From Methyloversatilis sp. (GTDB taxonomy: Bacteria > Pseudomonadota > Gammaproteobacteria > Burkholderiales > Rhodocyclaceae): a DNA stretch of 50,026 nucleotides. Of this stretch, positions 17,540 to 27,352 are shown piece after piece. The notes below the pieces were generated by a model. That model did not search any database. It worked only from the letters and a program-made list of their open reading frames with translations, and was not told where the DNA came from. The number at the start of each line of letters is the position of its first letter. Within the stretch, counting starts at the first letter, position 1. Location of the stretch: assembly GCA_017984755.1 (NCBI GenBank), contig JAGNYW010000014.1, positions 13,074 to 63,099 of the forward strand, in the 5' to 3' direction. The position numbers were made by a program, and so were the translations under genes.

Positions 17540-18014
17540 TCGAAAATCTCGACCGGAGTTCCGGCAGTGACGAGATCGAACAGCTCGACGATGTCGCGGT
17601 TTCGCATGCGCACGCAGCCGATGGAGCCGGGCGTGCCCATTCCTGCCGTATCGGGGCTGCCGTGAAGGTAGATGAAGCGGCGCATGGTGTCGACCTCGCC
17701 GAGTCGGTTGAATCCGGGTTCGCATCCGGAAAGCCAGAGAATCCGGGTGAGTATCCAGTCGCGCCCGACGCTCTGCCGCGCCAGCTCGGGCGACCACAGT
17801 TCACCGGTCGGACGCCGGCGAACGAAGACTGTATCGAGCGGCGCCCCTGCACCGATGCGCGCGCGAATAACGTGACGACCGCGTGGCGTGCAGAAGCTGC
17901 CACGCTTCTCGCCACTGCCGTTGAGTGCAGTGGATACGCTGTAGCGGCGGATCGGGACGCCAGCGGCATCGAAAAGCCACAGAGACTGCGTCGGAATGTC
18001 TATGCGAATGCGCA

Positions 18015-18015
<1 letters not shown>
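17536..18015 (-). CDS. L,D-transpeptidase family protein without a signal peptide
   Basis: About 159 residues, just the YkuD catalytic domain. The active site is HGSPDTAGMGTPGSIGCVRM, with H118, S131, G133, C134 and R136 in the normal spacing; KRGSFCTPRGRH is the upstream family block. Such enzymes make 3-3 cross-links in peptidoglycan or attach proteins to it. No N-terminal signal peptide or membrane anchor is visible: the protein begins MRIRIDIPTQSLWLF, and a longer reading to 18075 adds only a basic, non-hydrophobic stretch. The start overlaps the tadA stop (TGATG) and the stop overlaps the GNAT start. How it would reach the periplasm is not evident. Confidence 0.88.
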
Positions 18016-19396
<1,381 letters not shown>

Positions 19397-19437
19397 CGAA
19401 GATTCCTGTTTGGTGAGTACGTGTTCGACCAGTCAGA

Positions 19438-20301
19438 TCAGGGCTCGTTCATGACCGAGCCGACAAGCGTCGCACTGGCCGTGACAAGCTCGTCGGCGAG
19501 CCGCTGCAGCCGCGAAGCGCGGCTGACGTTCTTGCGGGCCACCATGAGGGCACCGCTGGCACGCACGGCAATCGTCTGCGCATCTGCGTACTCGGCGCCC
19601 GCCGGAGTGTCGATCAGAATGACGTCGAAGTCCTTGGCGAGCTGGGAGAGCAGCTGACTGAAGAGCGGACGCGACAGCAGTTCCTGTGGGTTGGGCGGCA
19701 CGGCACCTGCGGGCATCACGCACAAGTCGAGCAAGGCCGGCACACGCTGCACGGTTTCCGGTCCGCCCCGACCCACCAGCGTTTCGGACAGCCCGACCTT
19801 GTTGCTCACCGAAAAGAGCTGATGCTGCCGCGGATTGCGCATGTCTGCATCGATCAGCAGCGTGCGTTCGCCCAATTGCGAGAAAACGACCGCAAGGTTG
19901 GCCGCGATGAAGCTGCGTCCCTCGCCCCGTTCCGGGCTGACGATAGCGAGCGTCTTGCGCTCGGCCTGCACGTCGAACCAGCGCAGCATCAGCTGACTGC
20001 GCAGCGCGCGGAGTTCTTCTACCTGATGCGTGAAGGGACGATAGGCCGCGATGACCTCATCGCTGACCGAGCTTTCGCCCGGCTGCAGGAACGGGTAGTC
20101 GAACTGGCGCGACAGCGCAAACTGGATGTCGGATTCCTTCAGGAGTCCCAGGGAGATCGCGGCATCGCCGAAGCGCAGTCCGCCATCGCGCTGTGCGCGC
20201 AGGATACGTTCGGCGCCATCCGGACTCAACCGGCCGGCGTCGATCAGAATTGCGCCGATTGCGCGGCCCGAGCCGGTGTCGGTGGGAGTGGATGCATTCA
20301 T
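19438..20301 (-). CDS. epsG: EpsG: chain-length tyrosine-kinase-like ATPase with N-terminal MshEN-like domain
   Basis: 287 residues. The C-terminal two thirds form a BY-kinase/MinD-like ATPase: SPERGEGRSFIAANLAVVF is the Walker A region with Arg in the usual Lys position before Ser, LLIDADMRNP is Walker A-prime and VILIDTPAGAEYAD is Walker B. No tyrosine cluster is present at the C-terminus (it ends TLVGSVMNEP), unlike Wzc-type kinases. Residues 14-66 hold two 24-residue motifs separated by exactly five residues: A14-I-G...G23...Q37 and R43-F-G...G52...Q66. This is the layout of MshEN (GspE N-terminal) domains, which can bind c-di-GMP. An AAGGA eight bases before the ATG supports the start. 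It is the cytoplasmic partner of EpsF, 12 bp downstream of it. Confidence 0.9.
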   Translation of the reverse strand: MNASTPTDTGSGRAIGAILIDAGRLSPDGAERILRAQRDGGLRFGDAAISLGLLKESDIQFALSRQFDYPFLQPGESSVSDEVIAAYRPFTHQVEELRALRSQLMLRWFDVQAERKTLAIVSPERGEGRSFIAANLAVVFSQLGERTLLIDADMRNPRQHQLFSVSNKVGLSETLVGRGGPETVQRVPALLDLCVMPAGAVPPNPQELLSRPLFSQLLSQLAKDFDVILIDTPAGAEYADAQTIAVRASGALMVARKNVSRASRLQRLADELVTASATLVGSVMNEP

Positions 20302-20312
20302 GGCAGTGTCCT

Positions 20313-21698
20313 TCAGGCGGCGGCGCGGACGCGCTTGACGCCCTTGCCGAATTTGACGGTCGAGATGAGCCCGAGGACAGGCACGCCGAGCAGTTGCTGC
20401 AGATCGTCGTCGCCACGCACACGCTGGTCGAGCAGTTCGAGCAGCAGTACGGTTCCGACGGCGAGCAGCGCTCCGAGGAAGATGGCAACCAGCGTATTGA
20501 GCAGCAGATTCGGGCTGGAATGCTCCAGCGGCTCGATCGCCGGTGTAAGCACGACGATATTCGTCTGCGTCGTCTGGCTTTCAAGCGTGGTTTGCGTGAA
20601 GCGCTGCGCCACTGCATCGTAGGCACGCTGCGCACTTTCCACTTCGCGCTGCAGTACGGCGAGATCGTCGCGCTCCTTCTTCAGTTCCAGAACCTTGTCC
20701 TTCTGCGCCGCCAGCGATGCCTTGACCTCGGACTCGCGCTGCACGTTTACACGATTGCTCGTGCCCAGTGTGCTCGCCACCTTCTTCATTTCCGACTCGA
20801 GCTTGCCGCGCAGCGACTCCACTTCGCCCTGCGCACGCTGGTACTCCGGATGGTTGCGTCCGAAGCGCTGACTTGCGTCGGTCATGCGCGCTTCGCCACG
20901 CGCCAGTTCCGACTTCAGGCCGATGATGAGCGAGTTCTGCTGAACCTCCGGCAGTGTTTCGATCTGCGAAAGGCCGACCTGTGCCTGACGCGACGAACTG
21001 TCGCTCCGCTGCGCCTGAATGGCGGTCAGCTGGCTCGACAACTCAGCCAGCCGCGCACTTTCGATGTCAAGCCGTTCGTCGGTGTTGACGATACCGGTGT
21101 CTTTCTGAAATTCCGACAGCCGGCTCTGCGCCTTTTCGAGCTCTTCCCGCAGGGCTTTCGATTGCCCGGCGAACCAGCTTGCATATTGCTTGGCCGGTTC
21201 GATCTTAAGTTCGAGGTTGGTATCGATGTAGGCCTGGGCAAAGGCGTTCGCCACGGCGGCCGAGAACGCGGGATCCTGCCCGCTGAACGAAATCGAAAGA
21301 ACATTCGATTCGCGCGACGGCCGGACATCGAGCTTCTTCTTCAGCAGTTCGGCGAAATACGCATCGATGGAACCCTTGCCTTCCGTTGCCTGACGCCACT
21401 GCTCTACGGCCTGAGCACTCTTCTCGAACCCGAGCATGCGCACGACCCGCTGTGCCACACGGTCGGACGAGACGATGTCCACCTGGGTCGCCATATATCC
21501 GGGCGTTGCCAGCCCGGGCAGCGTGACACCGAGGATGGGATCGGGCGACTTGACGTCAAGGAGCACCGACACGGCAGACGTATATTGCTTGGGCAGCACC
21601 ATGCTGACCGCAATGGTCGTGGCGATGACGACAAAAAGCACCGCCACGCCTACAAGCCAGCGCGCGCGAAGGATCAGCAGAAATTGCTGGAAGGTCAT
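20313..21698 (-). CDS. epsF: EpsF: polysaccharide chain-length determinant (Wzz-type co-polymerase)
   Basis: 461 residues. A first membrane helix lies at about residues 14-35 (WLVGVAVLFVVIATTIAVSM). A long periplasmic region rich in coiled coil follows (about 170-400, with repeated acidic and Gln-rich heptads), then a second helix at about 415-438 (LLLNTLVAIFLGALLAVGTV). It is preceded by the proline-rich TPAIEPLEHSSP motif of Wzz proteins. The protein regulates polymer length and couples polymerisation to export, working with EpsG, which supplies the separate ATPase domain. Its position between epsE and epsG is the usual order of exosortase-B Eps clusters. Nothing is truncated. Confidence 0.94.
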   Translation of the reverse strand: MTFQQFLLILRARWLVGVAVLFVVIATTIAVSMVLPKQYTSAVSVLLDVKSPDPILGVTLPGLATPGYMATQVDIVSSDRVAQRVVRMLGFEKSAQAVEQWRQATEGKGSIDAYFAELLKKKLDVRPSRESNVLSISFSGQDPAFSAAVANAFAQAYIDTNLELKIEPAKQYASWFAGQSKALREELEKAQSRLSEFQKDTGIVNTDERLDIESARLAELSSQLTAIQAQRSDSSSRQAQVGLSQIETLPEVQQNSLIIGLKSELARGEARMTDASQRFGRNHPEYQRAQGEVESLRGKLESEMKKVASTLGTSNRVNVQRESEVKASLAAQKDKVLELKKERDDLAVLQREVESAQRAYDAVAQRFTQTTLESQTTQTNIVVLTPAIEPLEHSSPNLLLNTLVAIFLGALLAVGTVLLLELLDQRVRGDDDLQQLLGVPVLGLISTVKFGKGVKRVRAAA

Positions 21699-21710
21699 GA
21701 ATTCATCCGA

Positions 21711-22514
21711 TCAGAAAAGGCTTTCGCGCACATAGACGACATCGTCGCTCTGCAGGGGCAGGGACATGTCCGGTTCGACCATCTCGACGTTTCCGGACGC
21801 GTTCCTGCGATGCAGCTTGATGCGCTTGTCAGTACCCCGCAGCGTGATGCCACCGCCCTGGGCAATCGCCTGCATGACCGAGAGGCCACGTTCGAGGCGA
21901 TACGATCCCGGGCGGTTCACTTCGCCGTAGATATAGAACACCGGTGCGCGATGCACGTAGAGGATGTCGCCGCCCTGCACCGTGATGTCGGCCTTGATAC
22001 CCTCCGGCTGGAACAGGGAGGGGACGTCGATCTCCGTGCGGTACGGCTGACCGTTGCGGGTGCCGACCAGTGTGACCACGTCAGCACCATTGACCGATGC
22101 ACCTCCGGCAGTCGCCAGGATGTCCGTGACGGTCGTACCCGCGATCTCGATCGGATAGCGCCCCGGTCGATTGACCTGCCCGAGTACCGATACCTGGTTG
22201 CCACGTATCTGCAACAGCAGGACATTGACCTGGGGCTTGAGCACGAATCCCCCCTCACGCAGACGATCGGCGATCAGCTTTTCTGTCGCCGGAAGCGTCA
22301 GCCCGCCAACATTGACGGCGCCGACGAGCGGGTAAGTGATGCTGCCGTTTTCCGTCACCCGCGTTTCCACTGTCAGGTCGGGGTTCTGAAACACGGTGAC
22401 CCGGATCACATCACCGGACCCGAGCGCGTACTCACGCGCATCCACGGCATTTGCCGCAGGAAGCAGAAGCGCACCGAAGCAGAACGCACATAGCAGACGC
22501 AGGACCTTCGTCAT
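21711..22514 (-). CDS. epsE: EpsE: polysaccharide export protein (Wza-type, SLBB)
   Basis: 267 residues. A signal peptide of about 23 residues (RLLCAFCFGALLLPAANA) is followed by a Poly_export domain (YALGSGDVIRVTVFQNPDL) and two SLBB domains (VSVLGQVNRPGRYPI and FYIYGEVNRPGSYRL). The cleavage site has alanine instead of a lipobox cysteine, so unlike E. coli Wza it is not predicted to be a lipoprotein. It should form or contribute to the outer-membrane export channel for the polymer. It ends in phenylalanine (VYVRESLF). The gene is 12 bp upstream of epsF and 74 bp downstream of epsD. Confidence 0.94.
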   Translation of the reverse strand: MTKVLRLLCAFCFGALLLPAANAVDAREYALGSGDVIRVTVFQNPDLTVETRVTENGSITYPLVGAVNVGGLTLPATEKLIADRLREGGFVLKPQVNVLLLQIRGNQVSVLGQVNRPGRYPIEIAGTTVTDILATAGGASVNGADVVTLVGTRNGQPYRTEIDVPSLFQPEGIKADITVQGGDILYVHRAPVFYIYGEVNRPGSYRLERGLSVMQAIAQGGGITLRGTDKRIKLHRRNASGNVEMVEPDMSLPLQSDDVVYVRESLF

Positions 22515-22588
22515 GTTTTTTTATCCAGGTGATCGGTCGATACGATTCCCCGCTCCGGCGCTGCCGAACGGGGCGTGCAGGTGGGTGC

Positions 22589-23521
22589 TTATTTGAGCCC
22601 GGAAAGACCTTTGTCTACCGCCGCATCGCCTGCAGGCGCTGCCGCAGGCGCGGCAGATTCAGCCACAGCCCCGCTTGATTCGGGCGCGGTGAACTCGCCC
22701 AGATACTCGATCTTGCCGGTGGTACGCAGATTCTTGAGCTCGGCTTTCGCAAGTTCCGTCTTGCGCTGGTTGAGCAGGAACTGCTCGATCACCGGCTGAG
22801 CAGCCTTCTCGTCTACCGGCGCGCTGCGCGAAGCGGCGACTTCCAGGACCAGGATGCTGTTTCCCGAACGCACGATGCCGATCTGACCATCCTTCAACTG
22901 GTGAATATTCTTCACCATCTCAAGCGGAAGCTGCTCTGCAGGCTTGGTCACCGCATTGGCGTTGAACTTCACGTTCTCGCCGCGCAACCAGTCCGCGAGC
23001 TGCTGCATGTTGCGCGGCTCCGCCATGTATTGCTGGAGCTTGGGAAGAAAATCCGCGCCGGCCTGGATGGCGATCTCGCGCAGGCTGAAAATCCGGCGTT
23101 CGGCGAACAGTTCGGGATGCTGCGCGTAATACTCCTTGACCTCGGTATCGCCCGGCTTCGGCGCTGCGGACGAAACCTGCTCGAGGTAAGCACGGGACAA
23201 CACTTCGCGACGTGCGGCTTCGATCGCCTGCAAGGTCTTCGGGTCACGGTCGAGCTTCTTTTCAAGCGCCTGCTGAACGAGCAGTTCCTGATCGATGAGG
23301 CGTTCCAGAACCTGCCGGGTCGCGATCCTGGCCTGTTCCGGGTCGCTCACGCTGGAGCGCTGCATCACCTGATTGATCTGATGCACCGAAACTTCGCCGC
23401 TGTTCACCTTTGCTGCAACCTGGGTTGCAGGCTTCTTCTCATCGCTTCCGCCACCGCAGGCGGCGAGCATCGCTGCAACGATTATTGAAAGGGCGAATGT
23501 CCGGCCTGCTTGGTGTGCCAT
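22589..23521 (-). CDS. epsD: EpsD-family peptidyl-prolyl isomerase-like lipoprotein
   Basis: About 310 residues. The N-terminus MAHQAGRTFALSIIVAAMLA is followed by the lipobox LAAC with C22 as the lipidated cysteine, so the mature protein is an inner- or outer-membrane lipoprotein facing the periplasm. The next part is a SurA/PpiD-like N-terminal region (QVLERLIDQELLVQQALEK) leading into a parvulin-like domain that is poorly conserved. The C-terminal tail is rich in Ala, Pro and Gly. EpsD proteins are a standard part of exosortase-B Eps clusters and presumably help fold or assemble the export machinery. The ATG at 23521 is chosen because a GGGAAG lies just upstream and the lipobox then sits at the right distance. 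It is the first gene of the minus-strand eps run. Confidence 0.9.
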   Translation of the reverse strand: MAHQAGRTFALSIIVAAMLAACGGGSDEKKPATQVAAKVNSGEVSVHQINQVMQRSSVSDPEQARIATRQVLERLIDQELLVQQALEKKLDRDPKTLQAIEAARREVLSRAYLEQVSSAAPKPGDTEVKEYYAQHPELFAERRIFSLREIAIQAGADFLPKLQQYMAEPRNMQQLADWLRGENVKFNANAVTKPAEQLPLEMVKNIHQLKDGQIGIVRSGNSILVLEVAASRSAPVDEKAAQPVIEQFLLNQRKTELAKAELKNLRTTGKIEYLGEFTAPESSGAVAESAAPAAAPAGDAAVDKGLSGLK

Positions 23522-23541
23522 AGTCTTCCCGAGAAATTTAG

Positions 23542-23573
23542 TGCCAATGATTGGCATGAAGGTCGTCTGCCAA
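23542..23573. promoter_or_regulatory. Candidate operator with three TGCCAA half-sites upstream of epsD
   Basis: TGCCAATGATTGGCA at 23542-23556 is a perfect 6+6 inverted repeat with a 3-bp spacer, and a further TGCCAA lies at 23568-23573. The cluster is 21-52 bp upstream of the epsD start, where a transcription factor would act on the eps promoter. No clear -10/-35 pair could be assigned in the 255-bp gap between epsD and the divergent MazG-like gene. The regulator is unknown. Confidence 0.45.
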
Positions 23574-23776
23574 GATAGCCCAAGTCGATGGGCAATAACA
23601 GTACCCGGCAAGTGTTACGTCGCCATTGCGTGAAATGTTTCCGTAACGTGGCTGTCCACTGACGTTGCATTGCACAACGCTTCAATTTTTCCAGCCGGGT
23701 CGCGCGACCGCTGTGGCAGCCACGCCGTCCAGGCTGCACGAGCTAGAATTCGCCGTTCGTCCGACTCGCCTACAAC

Positions 23777-24109
23777 ATGACATTTCCGCCCGACGCCTTT
23801 ACCGGCCCGCTACAGGTCGTAACCCTGCATGAGCGCATGGATCCGCTCATGCTTCTGTGCAAGCTCACAGAGGAATGCGGAGAACTGGCCGAGGCCGTTC
23901 TCGTCGAGCGGGGATTCAAGCCACACAAGACGCTCGAACCCGATGCGGCGATCGCCGAAGCCGCTGATGTGCTGATGTGCCTGCTGCTGCTGCTCGGCCG
24001 ACTGTACCCGACCCGTTCACCGGAAGAACTGGCTGCCCTGCTGACCGGTCAGGCCAACGACAAACTCGCCCGCTACGTCGCCCGCCAGATGGCGCGAAAG
24101 GAAGCCTGA
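23777..24109 (+). CDS. MazG-like nucleotide pyrophosphohydrolase
   Basis: 110 residues, all alpha-helical, in the short single-domain MazG-like class. The metal-binding pattern is KLTEECGELAEAVL at about residues 29-42, giving the ExxE-type pair, with EAADVLMCLLLLL around residues 60-73 providing the ExxD pair. These enzymes hydrolyse nucleoside triphosphates to monophosphates and pyrophosphate, often as a housecleaning step; the preferred nucleotide is unknown. The gene is divergent from epsD and followed 2 bp later by the DUF3301 gene. Confidence 0.82.
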   Translation: MTFPPDAFTGPLQVVTLHERMDPLMLLCKLTEECGELAEAVLVERGFKPHKTLEPDAAIAEAADVLMCLLLLLGRLYPTRSPEELAALLTGQANDKLARYVARQMARKEA

Positions 24110-24111
24110 TC

Positions 24112-24423
24112 GTGCCGCTGTTCGAACTGACCGCCCTGCTGATCATCGGCGGACTGATCTGGCTGTGGCTGGACAGCCTCAGCGCCCGCGAAGTCGGCAT
24201 GGAAGCGAGCCGGGCGGCCTGTGCCGCAGACGGTGTTCAGCTGCTCGACGAAAGTGTGGCCATCCGTTCGGCGTGGTTCGCGCGCGACGACAACGGACAG
24301 ATGCGCATCAAGCGGACCTACGGTTTCGAGTACAGCAACGACGGCACCAACCGCCGGCATGGCTCGGTGACGCTCATCGGCAAGCGAGTCATCGCATTGT
24401 ACATTGCACCTTACATTAACTAA
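24112..24423 (+). CDS. DUF3301 family membrane-anchored protein
   Basis: 103 residues from a GTG start two bases after the previous stop. An N-terminal membrane helix (LTALLIIGGLIWLWLDSL) is followed by SAREVGMEASRAACAADGVQ split across the motif REVGMEASRAAC, then RTYGFEYSNDG and a C-terminal hydrophobic strand (VIALYIAPYIN). The WLDSLSAREVA-like segment and the Cys are hallmarks of DUF3301, a family of unknown function common in beta- and gammaproteobacteria. The single anchor suggests an inner-membrane protein with a soluble C-terminal domain. Confidence 0.82.
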   Translation: MPLFELTALLIIGGLIWLWLDSLSAREVGMEASRAACAADGVQLLDESVAIRSAWFARDDNGQMRIKRTYGFEYSNDGTNRRHGSVTLIGKRVIALYIAPYIN

Positions 24424-24427
24424 ATAG

Positions 24428-24441
24428 ATCAATCCATTGAT
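24428..24441. repeat. Short palindrome in the AT-rich leader of pabBC
   Basis: ATCAATCCATTGAT is a perfect palindrome inside an unusually AT-rich 45-bp gap between the DUF3301 stop and the pabBC start. It has no T-run after it, so it does not look like a terminator; it may be an operator or a promoter element. It shares the 8-mer CCATTGAT with the dispersed element at 40222-40315 and 44202-44216. Confidence 0.35.
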
Positions 24442-24468
24442 TATATGAAAGAAAAATAAGAATAAATC

Positions 24469-26271
24469 ATGAAGTTCGTACTCGATTTCTCGTCCGCGGA
24501 GCGACTGCCGCACCGCCTCGTGTTCGGCGAGGCGGTGGAAATCGTCCGTGCGGATGTGCTCGACGACGTCCGTCCCGCGCTGGGGCGAGTCGCACAGGCG
24601 ACGCGAGATGGCCTGCATGCAGTCGGTTTCGTGGCCTACGAAGCCGCGCCGGCGTTCGAACGCGCTGCACACGTACGGCCCGGCTGCCGTCTTCCGCTGG
24701 TGTGGTTCGGACTGCACGCCGCACCGCTCGATTGCGCGCCCGAAACTCCGCAGCCGTTCGCGGTATCCGAATGGCTGCTCGATACATCACCGGACGATTA
24801 CCGGGCGTCGATCGATGCCATCCACGCCGCGATCCGGCGTGGCGATGCCTACCAGATGAATTACACGCTCCGCGCCAGGGCGCGCTTCAGCGGCGACGCA
24901 CTATCGTTCTACGAGCGTCTGCGGGTAGCTCAACAGGCCGATTTCTGCGCCTATGCGGACATCGGCAGCCATTCCATCCTGTCAGCCTCGCCGGAGCTCT
25001 TCTTTTCCTGGCAGGACGGCGTGCTGACGACACGCCCGATGAAGGGGACCGCCCGTCGCGGCCAGCTCCCCCGGGAAGACGCCGAACTGGCGCGCTGGTT
25101 GCGTGACTCGGAGAAGAATCGCGCCGAAAATCTCATGATCGTCGACCTGCTGCGCAACGACCTGTCGCGTCTGTCGATGCCGGGCGGCGTACAGGTCCCG
25201 CATCTGTTCTCGATCGAGAACTACCCCACCGTACTGCAGATGACCTCGACCATCACCGCCCGCACGCGACCGGAGATCACGATCGAGGACGTCTTCGCTG
25301 CGCTGTTTCCCTGCGGTTCGATCACCGGTGCCCCGAAACTCAAGGCAATGGACATCATTTCCGAACTCGAACAATCGCCACGCGGCGTCTACTGCGGCGC
25401 CATCGGTCACATCGCGCCAGGCGGCGCCGCGCGTTTCAACGTCGCGATCCGCACCGTCACCCTCGATGCTGCAACAGGTGACATGGAATGCGGTCTGGGC
25501 GGCGGCATCACGTGGGATTCCGTCGCGGAGGACGAGTACGCCGAGGTGCAGACGAAAAGCCGATTTCTGGCGCGTGCGGCGGGCGATTTCGAATTGCTGG
25601 AGACCCTGTTGCTGGAGGACGGACACTACGTCCTGCTCGAGCGTCATCTGTCCAGAGTGGCCGCGTCGGCAAGGCATTTCGGATTCACCCCGCCGGAGGC
25701 CGCCCGCGCGGCACTTCAAGCGCACGCGCGGGCACACCCGCACGGCCGGCTGCGCGTTCGACTGCTCTGTTCCGGCAACGGCAGCGTGCGCATCGACAGC
25801 GCCCCCGCCGACCCGCCCGAACAAGGCGTTCGCCGGGTCCGCATTGCCGCCGGGCCGGTGTCGCGAGCCGAACCCTTCCTCTATCACAAGACGACGCGCA
25901 GGTCGGTCTACGACGCCCACATGTCGCGCTGCGCAGGCACGGCATTCGACGTTCTGCTGTGGAATGACGCTGGCGAACTGACCGAATTCACCCGCGGCAA
26001 CCTCGTGCTGGACATCGACGGCGAACGCCTCACGCCACCTATATCCAGCGGCCTGCTCGACGGCACGCTGCGCCGTGATCTCGTCGACAGCGGCGCGCTG
26101 ACGGAGAGGGTGCTCACCCGGGACGACCTGGCGCGGGCCAGTGCCATCTGGTTCATCAACAGCTTGCGCGGATGGGTGGCGGTCATCATCGACGAATCGC
26201 CGCTCGACACCGGAGCCTCGCCCGTCCCGGCCTATGCAGATCCTTATGCCGGCGACCGCCGCAAGGACTGA
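24469..26271 (+). CDS. pabBC: Fused aminodeoxychorismate synthase component I and aminodeoxychorismate lyase
   Basis: 600 residues combining two steps of p-aminobenzoate synthesis for folate. Residues about 90-370 are the chorismate-binding PabB domain, with RPMKGTARRG at 189-198 (the catalytic lysine is K192), IVDLLRNDLSRL, FPCGSITGAPKLKAMDII and CGLGGGITWDS. Residues about 378-595 are a class IV PLP aminotransferase-type lyase (PabC), with the PLP lysine in LYHKTTRR (K474) and GELTEFTRGN (E506). The fusion is common in betaproteobacteria. The glutamine amidotransferase PabA is not in the window. The aminopeptidase gene starts 8 bp after the stop. Confidence 0.94.
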   Translation: MKFVLDFSSAERLPHRLVFGEAVEIVRADVLDDVRPALGRVAQATRDGLHAVGFVAYEAAPAFERAAHVRPGCRLPLVWFGLHAAPLDCAPETPQPFAVSEWLLDTSPDDYRASIDAIHAAIRRGDAYQMNYTLRARARFSGDALSFYERLRVAQQADFCAYADIGSHSILSASPELFFSWQDGVLTTRPMKGTARRGQLPREDAELARWLRDSEKNRAENLMIVDLLRNDLSRLSMPGGVQVPHLFSIENYPTVLQMTSTITARTRPEITIEDVFAALFPCGSITGAPKLKAMDIISELEQSPRGVYCGAIGHIAPGGAARFNVAIRTVTLDAATGDMECGLGGGITWDSVAEDEYAEVQTKSRFLARAAGDFELLETLLLEDGHYVLLERHLSRVAASARHFGFTPPEAARAALQAHARAHPHGRLRVRLLCSGNGSVRIDSAPADPPEQGVRRVRIAAGPVSRAEPFLYHKTTRRSVYDAHMSRCAGTAFDVLLWNDAGELTEFTRGNLVLDIDGERLTPPISSGLLDGTLRRDLVDSGALTERVLTRDDLARASAIWFINSLRGWVAVIIDESPLDTGASPVPAYADPYAGDRRKD

Positions 26272-26278
26272 GCGGCCG

Positions 26279-27352
26279 ATGCGTGCAGTCGTGCTCCTCT
26301 GTGCGGCGCTGCTGCTCGGCGGCTGCAACGGCAGTTTCTCTCCGCGCTACTACTGGCAGGCAGCCAGCGGTCAGCTGGAACTGCTGCGTCTTGCACGGCC
26401 GGTGACCGACATCCATGCGGAGCCCGCAACGCCGCAGCAATTGCGCGAACGGCTGGCGCTGGCGACCGAAATCCGCAACTGGGCAAGCGCCGAAATGGCA
26501 CTTCCCGACAACGGCAGCTACCGGATCTACGCCGATCTGCGCCGTCCTTTCGTGGTCTGGAACGTGTTTTCCGCCGATCCGCTGTCCGTGAGGCCGAAAC
26601 AGTCCTGCTTTCCGATTGCGGGCTGCGTCAGCTACCGGGGATTTTTCGGCGAGGCGGATGCGCGTGCCCACGCAGACGAATTGTCGAAAACCGGACTCGA
26701 TGTTCACGTGAGCGGTGTGGCGGCCTATTCGACCCTTGGCTGGTTCGACGATCCGCTGCTCAACACCTTCATGCACTACCCGGAAACGGAACTGGTCAGG
26801 CTGATCGTGCACGAACTGAGTCACCAGATCGTCTACGTGCGCGACGACACCGAATTCAATGAGTCTTTCGCCAGCGCCGTCGAAGAAGAAGGCGTACGTC
26901 GCTGGCTGGCACGCCCCGGCAAGGAGGGCTTGCGGGCCGGCTTCGAGCGTGCCCAGAAAATGCGTATCGACTTCGCAGCGCTCGTGCTGAAGTACCGCGA
27001 TGCCCTGGATTCGGTCTTTCGCTCCGGACTGCCCGACGCCGCAAAGCTCGCACGGAAGTCAGCATTGATTTCGGAGCTCGGAAACGAATACCGAACCTTG
27101 CGCGATGATGAATGGAGAGGTTTCCGCGGCTACGACCGGTGGTTCGCGCAGGACATCAACAACGCAACACTGGCCTCCATCGGTTTGTACGCCGGCGCCA
27201 AGCCTGCATTTGCCCGTCTGATCGAGCGCTCGGCCGACATGCCCGCTGTCTGGAGGGAAATGCACGAACTGGCGAAACTGCCGCGCGACGAACGCCGCGC
27301 CCGGCTCGACCTGCCACCGATGAAGAGCCAACCCGAGGACAGCCCCGGATGA
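26279..27352 (+). CDS. Putative aminopeptidase lipoprotein with HExxH zinc motif
   Basis: About 357 residues. The signal ends in a lipobox LLGGC with C16 as the lipidated residue. The zinc site is HELSHQ at residues 178-183 in the context RLIVHELSHQIVYV, with a likely third ligand in FNESFAS about a dozen residues later. The sequence matches the Pfam family of predicted aminopeptidases (PF10023), lipoproteins of about 350 residues, whose substrate is not established. The start codon ATG at 26279 gives the signal peptide immediately. The stop codon overlaps the apt start (ATGA). Two cysteines (C110 and C116) could form a disulphide. Confidence 0.86.
   Translation: MRAVVLLCAALLLGGCNGSFSPRYYWQAASGQLELLRLARPVTDIHAEPATPQQLRERLALATEIRNWASAEMALPDNGSYRIYADLRRPFVVWNVFSADPLSVRPKQSCFPIAGCVSYRGFFGEADARAHADELSKTGLDVHVSGVAAYSTLGWFDDPLLNTFMHYPETELVRLIVHELSHQIVYVRDDTEFNESFASAVEEEGVRRWLARPGKEGLRAGFERAQKMRIDFAALVLKYRDALDSVFRSGLPDAAKLARKSALISELGNEYRTLRDDEWRGFRGYDRWFAQDINNATLASIGLYAGAKPAFARLIERSADMPAVWREMHELAKLPRDERRARLDLPPMKSQPEDSPG

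Noticed and set aside
17540-17797. N-terminal extension of the GNAT gene to 228 residues
   Set aside because: The extension overlaps the L,D-transpeptidase gene in another frame and is not like any acetyltransferase; the TTG start at 17539 is coupled to the transpeptidase stop.
20193-22493. A 766-codon open frame on the plus strand across epsG-epsF-epsE
   Set aside because: It is antisense to three clearly recognised eps genes, has no domain features and is rich in Arg, His and Gln as expected of a shadow frame in high-GC DNA.
23531-23546. Sigma54-like sequence TGGCACTAAATTTCTC on the minus strand before epsD
   Set aside because: The -24 part TGGCAC is perfect but the -12 GC is missing and it lies only 10-25 bp from the start codon, overlapping the ribosome binding site region.
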